In this document: positions 25,701-37,700 of the stretch, one piece after another | How positions within the stretch are numbered: the stretch's first letter is position 1 | Layout: every line of letters starts with the position of its first letter | Assembly (NCBI GenBank): GCA_905221605.1 | Contig: CAJNDS010002553.1 | Coordinates: 179,553-243,552, forward strand | Length of the DNA: 64,000 nucleotides | Source: Symbiodinium natans | Lineage: Eukaryota > Sar > Dinophyceae > Suessiales > Symbiodiniaceae | Direction of reading: 5' to 3' | Translations under genes and position numbers: made by a program | The notes under the pieces: generated by a model | What the model saw: only the letters and a program-made list of their open reading frames with translations | Told to the model about the DNA's origin: nothing | Databases searched by the model: none

Positions 25701-28700
25701 TGAGGCATTCAGCACAATTGACAGTATCGTGGCCACGGCAGCCGCCATGCCACAAGCTGCTTGTGCTGAATCATTTGAGTCACTTACCGCATATGTGCTT
25801 ATGGGAGGAGTTTCCCTTGTGTCAGCGATTGAGCAGTACCGCTACTGTGATATGACAAAGCGGCCAATCAAGCTCTCCATGGAGCAGGAGTCTTTCTTGG
25901 ACTCAGTTGAATTCGCTGAGTACATGCTCATTGTCGACACAACCATAGGCGGTTTTGCTGTGCCAACACCAAGATCTATGCTCCTTCTTGGATCGCCTGA
26001 TCCACTCCAGGCATGTGTCAGCACAGCACTCATTGTTGCCCCAAAATGCCAGTTCGCAGCTAGGTTCTTGCATTACCTGGAAGGGGGGGTGCAATTGAGC
26101 GATGAGCTTGATGTTCTTCTATTGCTACTGGCCCCATATGCGATTCCGATCCAGGGGTCGCCATCAGCGTCCACACCGCTACGCGATGCAATGTTACAGA
26201 GCCTTCGAAAATCCCCAAACAAGGACATACTTGCGATAACATCGCCAACCGTCGAAGAAGATTTGTTGAAGTTCAAAGAGTTCATTGTGGGCCTCAACAA
26301 GCTGGACTTTCGTCTACTGTCAGCGATCTTCTTCTCAGCTGTGTTTGGTGAGCAGTACACAACCATTGGCAAATTCACCAATGTGCGCTCACTGGAGCAA
26401 AGGCTACAAGGCCTTGCAGACATAGCTAGCAAGGTTGCCAGTCGCGCTGAGAAAATTGCAATTTTCCACATTGATCAGGGCATAGCAATCATGCGCCATG
26501 ACACCACATACTCCACCTCATGTGGGTTGCAGCTGGTTGAGTCCCTTAGAGCTGGGATACAAGGGTATTTTCCTGGCAAGGAGATTGTAGGTCAACGATC
26601 CCCATTGACTGAGGAACTCATGTGCTGGTACAGTGTGGACAGCCTCGCTGACTTGCGCGACTGTGACGAATACACGCTCACTGTTCTCGAGCCAAGTGTG
26701 ACATGGCCTGCAACCGGGGACACTTTGCTCTGTTTAGCACGTGGCCCTGAATCGACCCCACTACATGCCTCAACACGGCAACGCACAGAAGGGCCCTCGA
26801 TGGCCAAGTTGCCAAGGGGCGAGCCAACAGCGATTGATATTGCCAGGCTCATGATGTTGATCGAATGGCCGGGGCTTTTTTCTCCTTGGGCAAAAGAGCA
26901 ACTCTACGGGATGGTGAAAGGCCGTACTGATGTACCAATACCTGTTTTGATGTCAATAATATCACATGTGGTTGGTGGCTCAGTGGATCATCGACTCCGT
27001 GGGATGGTATTTGTCACTGTTTTCTGCTTGGCAACACGCCCCAATACGGCCACATTCATGACCCACTTCATGGGAGCGATGGCCTCGTACAGTGGCACAC
27101 GCGCAAATGAGATGATCATCTTCCAAGAGTTGATACTCATGCCAACAGCAATCCTGTCGCAGTATGCTGCTGTTTTTGGACTCACATGTAGATCCAAACG
27201 TCGTTTCATTGCTGGTGTCATTAAGTGCCGGAGATGCCTTGTTGAAGCTACGTCGTCAGACTTCCAATATGTCGGAGCCCAGCTGTCCTTTCATGTGCAC
27301 AATACATCACGACTACTGTTCATGTCATCACAGGCATTGGCATGCAGGCAAATGACAGAGAATATGCAGCCACTCCCTAATGAGAGATCACCTCCAAAAC
27401 AACCAGTGGTCCCCACCGGACGTTACCGAGGAGGAAATCGAACTACTTCGCTCTTCTCCGCCCCTCTATAAGACGGATGAACTGGACCCTCTTCCCTTTC
27501 AACATGAAGAACTTTATGCTGCCATCCAGGGTATACGAAAAGGCAGGGCCCCAGGATTAGACGGCGTAAAGGGAGAACTTATATTACTCCTTGACCATTA
27601 CGGGGAGACCCAGCTACTCCGCCTCATGAACGCCTGCCTTAGAGCCAGGAAGGTTCCCTCATCATGGAAGGAAGCACTCGTAGTAAGCATCTACAAGGGC
27701 AAAGGATCAGACTCAGATCCTTCCAACTACAGGCCAATTTCCCTTTTAAACACTTTCTACAAGATCTACTCCGCCATGCTGCAAAAAAGGCTAGCCATTA
27801 AACATGACTCTCACTTACGCTCCACTCAATATGGTTTCCGCGCAAAAAGAAGCACCAAACAGCCATTGTTTATTCTGCGCAGGCTCCAAGACTACTCCGC
27901 CAAAACAGGCCAACCTTTCCAGCTTCTCTTTTTAGATTGGAAGCAAGCGTTCGACAAAGTTAGCCACCCCGCCATGATGGTCGCCCTGAAAAGTTCATTA
28001 GGAGTGCACCCCACATACATTGAAATCATAAAAGACCTCTACACAGATCCACAATTTTGCACTCAAGGATTTTCTCAAGAGAAAAGTTGGGGCACGCCTA
28101 AAAGCGGTATACGACAGGGATGTCCACTCAGCCCATATTTACTCATCATGATCATGACAGTATTGTTCCACGACATCGACGCTCGGCTTAGGAGCGAGGG
28201 TACTCCGCAAAACACTTGGTCCATAGGCAAACCAATTTATGATCTAGAATATGCAGATGATACTCTTTTAATGGCAGTCACTGCACCACAGCTCGAGTCT
28301 TTTTTAGCATGCGTGCAGGTAGAAGCATCTCTATATGGCTTACAACTCAATTACACGAAAACCGAACTACTCCGCCATCCCAACGCGCAGGCAGACATCA
28401 GTTTTGCCGATGGCACTCCAGTGCCAGTCAGCGATCAAGTTAAATATTTGGGCTCTAGGATCAGCTGGACTACTCCGCCAAAAATTGCCATTCAGCATAG
28501 AATGGAATTAGCCCACTCCTCTTTCATGAAGCTCCAACATATATGGCAGAGTAAACTACCCATTAAAGTCAAAACCCACATCTTTCATAGCTGCATAGTA
28601 CCAGTCTTACTGTACTCCCTAGATGTCCTCACCCTAGAAACCCACTCCTTCAAAAAGATTGACGCCTGGTACCATCGGTATCTAAGACGCTCCATCAAAA

Positions 28701-31700
28701 TCAAATCCTCGTACTACTCCCACATAACCAACCAGAAGGTCTGGAAAATAGCAGGTAAGCCATGTTTACCCTCCCAGACACTGCTAGCACAACAATTTGG
28801 ATTACTACAGAGTTCTATTCTAGCAAGCCCACAAGACCCCATCCATCACGTAGTTTTTTCTCCCGGATACAAGGACCGAATCAAATTCACCAAGGCTCGC
28901 ACAAGAGGACACCCCTGTAGATATTGGTTTGAATTAGTTTCCACTGAAGCAGTCAGGTTTTATAACCACCACTCCGCCACAGACCCAGAAGCCCGAAGGG
29001 ACTTCCTGGGCCTAAAACATTTAATATCCAAAGACACCCGGTTTGGCGACCTCTTACGCACTGCGCCAACGCGCGCGCCAAATATCTTCCCCATGTACAG
29101 CAAGCATGTTGGAAGCGCATAGCAGCCCTAAAAAAAAACCCTAAACCCTAAACCCTAAACCCTAAACCCTAAACCCTAAACCCTAGGGACCAATAAGGTA
29201 CCCCCAATATCGTAGTATGCATAGCCTTCGGAAGCGACATTGAGGCGTTTCGCCCTCCTATGTTACTCGAAGCCGTCGCGGATGTAGGGTGTTGCCCCAA
29301 GCCCCAAGGCCTGAACCCTATTCCTAAACCCTAAACCCTGAGCCCTAAACCCTAAACTTTTGAACCCTGAACCCTGAACCCTGAGCCCTAAGCCCTAAAT
29401 TCTAAACCCCGGACAGTTTAAAGAATCGGAAGTGGCGCAACTGCTTTTCTGCTGCATTTCTGGCCAGGACCAATCTATCCAGCGGACTTCGAACAGTGAG
29501 GCCCGAGAAAGTGCGAAGTCCTAAGCCCTGAACCCTAAACCCTAAACCCGAAACCCAAAACCCTAGACCCTAGACCCTAAACCCTTAGCCTTAAACCCGA
29601 AACCCTAAACCCTAAACCCAAAACCCAAAACCCTAAATTGTAAGCCCTTACCCTACTTACCTTCTCACCACTAAGAAGCCCCAGACCAGAAACCCTCTGC
29701 CCTAAACCCTAAACCCTAGCCTTAAACCCTAAACCCTAAGCCCTAAACCCTAAACCCTAAACCCTAAACCCTAAGCCCTAAGCCCTAAGCCCTAAGCCCT
29801 AAGCCCTAAACCCTAAGCCCCACAGTTCTTGTGAAGTCGCTGCCTTGGCTTACGAGTTAGGGCTTGGGGTTGGGGGTTTGGGGTTTGGGGTGTAGGGTGT
29901 AGGGTTTAGGGTTTAGGGTTTAGGGTTTAGGGTTTAGGGTTTAGGGTTTAGGGTTTAGGGACACCGAAAGTTTCAACTCAAGGTTTGGGGCGGGAGGTTC
30001 GGTGCATTAAGACATCGTCAAGACCTAAGCACAAAATCGGTCTGCGTTCAAAGGGTTATGGGTTAAGGGTCTAGGGTATGAGGAGTTTGTTTTCGGCATT
30101 GTTTCTCTTCGACATCTGCGGGGTGCTTCGTGTCTAGAGTTGAGGTCTTGGGTTTAAGGTTTAGGGTGGCAGCCTCCAAATCAGCTAACATAAAGGACCT
30201 GTGTGCCAAATTGTGCCAACAGGCCGGCCGTGCCCGTGGAGGTCGAAGCCCGAAACCCTAAAGGCACTCCTAGTAACCTAGCCAAAGCCACTGGAAACCG
30301 CTTGACTCCTGGCTCCAGAGCGCCTTGGGACTTCGGGTTTCGGGTTTAGGGCTTCAGGGTTTTCGGACGTCTTTGGGCTTCGCGTTTAAGAGTTTGTTTG
30401 GCCTTTTCGGCACTCAGAGCTTTAGCGGGTTTTGAGCCTTCAGGATGTTCACTGCTTGAGGGCTCTTAGAAGGTGGAACGTGGAGCTTCCAACATCTTCC
30501 TGCAAAGCTTCTGGCAGGTTGTGGTGGCCATGCTGTCTGTTCGGATGATGGCTACCGGCCAAGAGGTGGCTCGAGTCGGGATGGAGGAGCTACTTCTGCA
30601 GACGGGCGAATGCAACGGGACCCCTGATGTTCTTGCTTTGAAGCGGTGCCTCCACACGATCTGCTGAGTGAGCCGCTTTCGACAGCGACTCCTGAATCAG
30701 GACGGGCATATGTTGTCTGATGATACCCGAATCACAGCACCCAGCTCAGTGCAGTTAGTTCTATTGGATTTTGCGGAGCCGGCTTTCGACCATGCTGCAA
30801 TGTCGAAGCAAGCTATACCACAGAACGACGTAGGGCAAATGGAGGCAACCCTGCAGAGCCTGCAGGATCCCAACTTGGTGATTGAGGGTGGGCCAGCCTT
30901 GCACTTTGCAGCAGAAGCTGGCAACAGAACGGCTGCACTGCTCTGGCTTGAGGCTGGCGCGGATGTAAACGCTGACATGCCAAATGGGATGACGGCTCTT
31001 CTCCTGGCCGCGTTGCGTGGCAACATGGATGTGGCGCGTTTGCTGCTGGACTCCGGCGCGGACAAGGACGAAGCCGCCACGACAGGCGGAGGTGACACGC
31101 TTGTTGCTGGACTCCGGAGCGGACAAGGACAAAGCCGCACCACTCGGAGCAACGCCTCTTTTCGCGGCATCGTCCCAAGGACATTTGGAAATGACACGCT
31201 TGTTGCTGGAATTCCGGAGCGGACAAGGACAAAGCCACGAGAGACGGATCAACTGCTCTCATCTGTGCGGCTACCAGAGGACACTTCGAGATGACACAGT
31301 TGCTGCTGGACTCCGGCGTGGACACAGACAAAGCCACGCGAGATGGAGCCACGGCCCTTCTTCTAGGGAAGTGGCCCGTCTGTTGCTTGCCACAGCCAAG
31401 GCCAAGGCCAAAGCAAAGGCCAAGGGCAAAGCAAAGGCCAAGGCCAAGGCAAAGCCAGTCCTCAAGAGGCCGGGCAAGGAGCCGAATCGTCGACCTGCGC
31501 TCAGTGCATAGCAAGAGTTGCCAGACCGAAGGTTGCTTGGGTTCAGTGTGTAGGGTTTACGTAGGCTTTCGGTGTGAGGCAGGCCATCTGAACTGCAGTT
31601 ACGCCTTTCATGACAGCTGTTCACATTCAATGGCTACACAAAGTCGCAAGCTCTTGGTTTAGGGTTTAGGGTTTAGGGTTTAGGGTTTAGGGTTTAGGGT

Positions 31701-34700
31701 TTAGGGGAGGTGTCGCGGAAGGACAGGAGCGCTACGCGCCAGATCCTCAAGCAAGGCCTCAAAGCCTGGAAGGCCTTAAAGCCCTGAAGGCCTCAAGAAC
31801 CCCAAGTCCTAAACCCTAAACCCTAAGCCCTAAACCCTAAACCCTAAGCCCCTCAGCCCCCAAGCCCCTAAGCCCCTAAACCCGAAACCCGAAACCCTAA
31901 ACCCTAAACCCTAAACCCTAAACCCTAAACCCTAAACCCTAAACCCTAAACCCTAAACCCTAAACCCTAAACCCTAAACCTTAAGCAGTCCTAAATCCTG
32001 CTGCATGCGATTCGGACAGATGCCCCTCCGTGCGTGAGGCCTTCGACAACCGGCGGCGTCACCTCCAAGAAGGGCTGCTCGGCTTCGCCTCGGGATATGG
32101 GTGTAGGGTTTACGGTTTAGGGCTTAGGGTTTAGGGGTTTAGGGTTTGGGGGTCTAGGGTTTAGGGTTTAGGGTTTAGGGGTTTAGGACCGAAACAGCCG
32201 CCTCCTTCGCCCTGGCCGCCCACATCATGAGCTGTGGTCCAGCATGTTTCGACCTTTGGGAGCCTACCTGAATGGCTCACTTTGGGGGTGGGACACTGCC
32301 CCGGTCCCTGGCCCAAGCCCCAACAAACCCAAGGGTTTAGGGTTTCGGGTTTGGGGTTTAGGGTTTAGGGTTTAGGGTTTAGGGTTTAGGGTATAACTTC
32401 GAACAATCATCAGCCTGAACAATTTGATGGACACTGTAGCAATGATCTGGGGGTGTTTTGTGGGATTCTCCGGAGGTTCGCTGCGAACAGCTCCCAAAGC
32501 CACACATCCGACAGCATTCCCAAGCACACCAACACACCCCCCCCCCCCCATAAACCCAAAACCCGAAAGCCAGTGGAGGAAAATGGCCCTTCTGGAGGCC
32601 CGCGTAGCGGAGGCTCCTGGGTTTTGGATGCTTAGATCAGGTTCAGGGTTAAGGGTTTAGGGTGGTAGGGTTTAGGGTTTAGGGTTTAGGGTTTAGGGTT
32701 TAGGGTGTAGGGTGTAGGGTTTAGGGTCTAGGGTTTAGGGTCTAGGGTTTAGGGTTTAGGGTTTAGGGTTTCCGGTTTCGGGTTTCGGGCGCGGCTCGTA
32801 GAATCTAGCTCAACTATTCTACTCGCCTTGTTCCTCGCCCAGGTCTCCGAACCCTAAACCCTAAACCCTAAACCCTAAACCCTAAACCCTAAACCCTAAA
32901 CCCTAAACCCTATACATTAAGGGGAATAAGGAGGGACCGCTAATCTCCCTTTTTGGATCCCCATTGTAATACGGCACCTAATATTTAGGGTACCCAAAAA
33001 GGGACCATAGTTTTGACAACCACCCATATGTATCTTATATAGTACCTATACCTACGTAGCCCCTAAACAACCCTGAGTAACCTCTAAGGTCCCTTACAAG
33101 GGTCCCTCCTGAAGGTCCACATACCCAACCAGAGATTTCACAAGACTGTACTCTGGCATGCGCCGACTTGTATAGGGTTTAGGGTTTAGGGGTTAGGGTG
33201 CTATCCACCTCCCTGCCGGTGCGAATAACTGCCAGGGAGTTGTGCCTCAAAGTGAACCCTGAACCCTAAACCCTAAACCCTAAAACCCTAATCCCTCAAC
33301 CCTAAACACTAAACCCTAAACCCCAAACCCTAAGCCCTAAACCCTAAACCCTAAACCCTAAACCCTATACCCTAAACCCTAGACCCTGAACTCTCCACAA
33401 TGAAGGCCCGTGAGTCCCTCAAAGACCGAGGCTCAAAGTCCCAATTTCTACTTAGGTAAGCACGCCATGCCGCAGAGGGTTTGGGGTTTAGGGTTTAGGG
33501 TTCAGGGTTTGGGGTTTAGGGTTTAGGATTAGGGCTCAGGTTTTGGGGGGTTTAGGGGTTCAGGGGTTTTGGGGTGTAGTAGTTTGGGGGCCTAGCTAGG
33601 CTAGATGTAGCGCCAGACTCCCACACCTTCAAGTCTTAGGGTTTAGGGTTTATGGTTCAGGGTTTAGGGTTGAGCCCACAACCTAAGCCTGAAGCCACGC
33701 TCTCTAACGCTGTCTGCCTATGCCATACTTTGGGATGTTCCCCCTTATACTAACAGTCCTTAGTAGGGATTATCATGTATCCCCTCTTACAATCCCTATT
33801 AAGGACTGTTAGTATAAGGGGGAACATCCTAACCCAAAACCCTAAACCCTAAAACCTAAACCCTGAACCCTAAACCCTAAACCAGTAACGGAGAATGATA
33901 ACAATAAACCAGCCTATGCCATACTTGTAGTTGCTACTTATTTGTTGAACATCGGGCTGCAGGTAGAAAAATCGAGCCGAGGGTGAGCCGAAAAGACTGT
34001 GAACCCGAAACCCCAAACCCCAAACCCCAAACCCTAAACCCTAAACCCCAAACCCTAAACCCCAAACCCCAAACCCTAAACCCCAAACCCTAAACCCCAA
34101 ACCGTAAACCCTAAACCCCAAACCCTAAACCCTAGACCCAGAAGCTCGGCCTGGGCCCTCGCAGGTGCAGCGATCCAGCTCCGCTATGGAGGCCCCTAGG
34201 GGTTCACATGGGAGGGTTCAGGGTTTAGGGTTTAGGGGGTAGGGTTTAGGGTTTAGGGTTTAGGGTTTAGGGTTTAGGGTTTGGGGTTTAGGGTTTAGGG
34301 TTTAGGGTTTAGGGTTTAGGGTTTAGGGTTTAGGGTTTAGGGTTTGGGTTTTTTCGGTTTAGGGTTTAGGGTTTAGGGCTTGGGTTGCAAGATGAGAGCG
34401 GGTCTAAACCCTAAACCCTAAACGCTACACTCGAAACGCTAAACCCGAACCCCAGAGGCCAAACCCCGACCTCGAACCGTCAACCCTAGGCCCAAGCCCG
34501 AAACCCCAAAGCGCTGGTGGTGTTGGGGAACACCTCGACACCTGAGCCCGTGCAGAAAGGGTTTAGGGTCTAGGGTTCAGGGTTCAGGGTTTAGGGTCTA
34601 GGGTTTAGGGTTTAGGATTGAGGGTTGAGGGTGCCCGCCGCAGCATTGAATCCAAGCCTGTTGAGGGTCTCGAGCTGAGGGTTTAGGGTCCTCCCTTGCT

Positions 34701-37700
34701 CACCCAATAATCGTACAAGTGTATATATATATATATAAGGGCACTTAAGGGGCTTATCAGTGGGTTATAAGTACAGTTATCCTGAACCCTAAGCCCTAAA
34801 CCCTAAACCCTCAACCCTAAACCCTAAACCCTAAACCCTCAACCCTAAACCCTCAACCCTAAACCCTAAACCCTAAACCCTAAACCCTCCAAGTAGTAGG
34901 CTTTCCTATGACCGTCCTAAGCCCAGTCATGGCCCCCTCATCGTACAAGCGCCGGTAGAAACCCTAAACCCTAAACCCTAAACCCTCAACCCCAAACCCT
35001 AAACCCTAAACCCTAAACCCTAAACCCTAAACCCTCTTAGTAGTTGGGGATAACACTGTTGTGAGGCTTCGGATGGCACCTGACGTCTATGGTAGCTGTT
35101 ACCTATATGAAGGTTGCCCTAGACCCTAAACCCTAAACCCTAAACCCTAAACCCTAAACCCTAAACCCTAAACCCTAAACCCTAAACCCTAAAACCCTAA
35201 ACCCTAAAACCCTAAAACCCTAAACCCTAAACCCTAAACCCTGAGCCCTAAACCCTAAACCCTAAACCCTAAAGCAACCCCAGAGCGGCCGAAGGTGGTT
35301 TGGGTTTGGGGATCCTAAACCCTAGGCCGTAAGCCCTTAGCCCTAAGCCCCAAACCCTCAAACCCTAAACCCTAAACCCGCGTCAAAGCCCTGAATCCCT
35401 AAAAACCCTAAACCCTAAACACCCTAAACCCCCTAAACCCTAACCCCTAAACCCTAAACCCTAAACCTAAACCCTACACCCTAAACCCTTTTCAATCAAA
35501 AAGTGTGGGAGTCTTAGGGGCTCTTGCAAGCGCGTCGGAGAGTTGCCCTGATTCGAGGCTCAGCTGGAGGAACACACGGCACGGCCGGGGTCTTAGGGTT
35601 TAGGGTTTAGGGTCTTAGAGGGCTCGCAGCTTTGGAGTCTGTTTGGGGTTTAAAAGTTAAGGGTTTTTGGGTTTAGTTAGGGTTTGGGGTTTAGGGTTTA
35701 GGGTTTAGGGTTTGGGGGTTTAGGGTTCGGGGCTTTTGGCGTTTAGGGTTTAGGGTTTGGTTGTTTTGGGGTTTAGGTTTGGTTCGTCGGATAGGATTTG
35801 GGGTCTCAGGGTTCCAGGGGCGTGGGAGCTGTTCACTCTTCGTTTTGCGGTCAGAAGTTCTGGAATTGGAGAGGTCTAAACCCTAGACCCGAAACCGGGC
35901 TTGGTAGGCGGTGGCCCAACGTGGGGTGCAGCATGTGCATCGCAGACGAAGGAAAGCCAAGTCCTGTGTCGACTTGGTGCAGCACCACGCGCGTCATGAG
36001 TGCCGGAGGTAGGAGGGAGGGGGGGGGGTTTTGAAGGGGGAGGGTTGGGAAACGGGGGGGAAGCAGACCAGACAGCTGGCCTGCCTGTTCTAGATGCCTC
36101 CCGAGATCGAACTTACAGTCTCCGATTAAGGGGACGTTTCGTGGGCAGCACGGGTGCCGACTGACCATGTCAGGGTCGCCATGGCCACAATTAGAAGCAC
36201 TGTGCTACGACGCCACCAGAACCTAGTAGGCTAAATCCAAAGCCTTAAACCCGAAACCCCAACCCCCCACAACCTGAACCCTAAGCCCTAAAGCCCCAAG
36301 CCTTGTCCCTAAACCCGACTGCCCAGGCTGGCGGCTGAGGCGCGAAAGCAGATGCAGCAAATCCAGGAGATGCAGGCAAGAGCTTTGGGATCTGGGGTTC
36401 AAGGTGGTTTAAGGTTTAGGGTTAGGGGGGTTTACGGTTCGAGAGCTTTGGCTTTGCGGATGCTCGGGCTCCAAGTAAGGCCTGAAAACTGCTGATCACC
36501 TAAGCTTCAGGGTTCAGGGTTCAGGGTTCAGGGTTCAGGGTTTAGGGTTTAGGGTTTAGGGTTTAGGGTTTACGGTTTAGGCTTAGTAAACCCAAAGCCC
36601 TAAACCCCTAAACCCTCAATTTCCTACACCCCGAGAGCCCGACACCCGAGGCCCCAGACTTCCAACCCCCCCTGGGCCCCCAAACCCCAAACGCAAAACC
36701 CTAAACCCGAAGCCCCAAACCCCAAACCCCAAACCCTAAACCCTAAACCCTAAACCCTAAACCCTAAAGCCTAAACCCTAAACCCTAAACCCTAAACCCT
36801 AAACACCCTTCCTTGGGTCCACCGCGACTCTGGGGCCCTCTGCTGGGTTAGGATTTCTAGGCTTTTCGGGTCTAGGGTTCAGGGTTTAGGGGGCTTGAAA
36901 GAGGGTTTTGGGAGGGTGTAAGCTGCCATAAGTCGTGATTTTTTGAGATTTATAGGGTTTACGGGGTTTATAGAGTTTATAGGGTTTGCAGGGTTTGTAG
37001 GGTTTACAGGGTTTATAGGGTTTATAAACCCTAAACCCTAAATCCTAAAACCCTAAACCCTAAACCCTAAACCCCAAACCCGAAACCCTAAACCCTAAAC
37101 TCTGAACCCTGAACCCTGAACCCTAAGCCCTGAACCCTGAACCCTAAACCCTAAACCCTAAAACCCTAAACTCTAAACCCTAAATCCTAAACCGCGGTTT
37201 ATAGGGTTTACAGGTTCAGGGGTCCGCCGTTTTAGGGCTTTCTGAGCGTTAGGGGGGGGTTTCAGGGTGAAGGGGTTTCGGTTTAGGGTTTAGGGTTTAG
37301 GGTTTAGGGTTTAGGGTTTAGGGTTTAGGGTTTAGGGTTTAGGGTTTAGGGTTTAGGGTTTAGGGTTTAGGGGGGGAGTTGAGGGTGGGTGTTTCGGCTT
37401 CCGCCGGGTTTTGGGTTCAAGGGTTGAGGGGCATAGCAGGGGTCCCCTTCCATGATGTAGCTGCCTCATGCTGGCCCTGAACCCTAAACCCGAACCCCTA
37501 AACCTTGAAGCCCTGCACCCCAGACCGTAACACTAACCTGCAATTTGGGCCACGAACTTGCTTTAGGGCCTATGCTGGGTATCAATGTTGGGAACTTGTT
37601 ACGGTTTAGGGTGTAGGTTTTGAGTGCCAGTTCGGAATCACTTTACGGGTTTTAGGGTTTAAGGTGCAAAATTTGAGTAGCTTAGGGGTTTAGGGTGTAG

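Noticed and set aside
25842-27355. Small ORFs on the opposite strand and in other frames of the 25.7-29.1 kb unit
   Set aside because: Shadows of the long + strand ORFs with no motif of their own.
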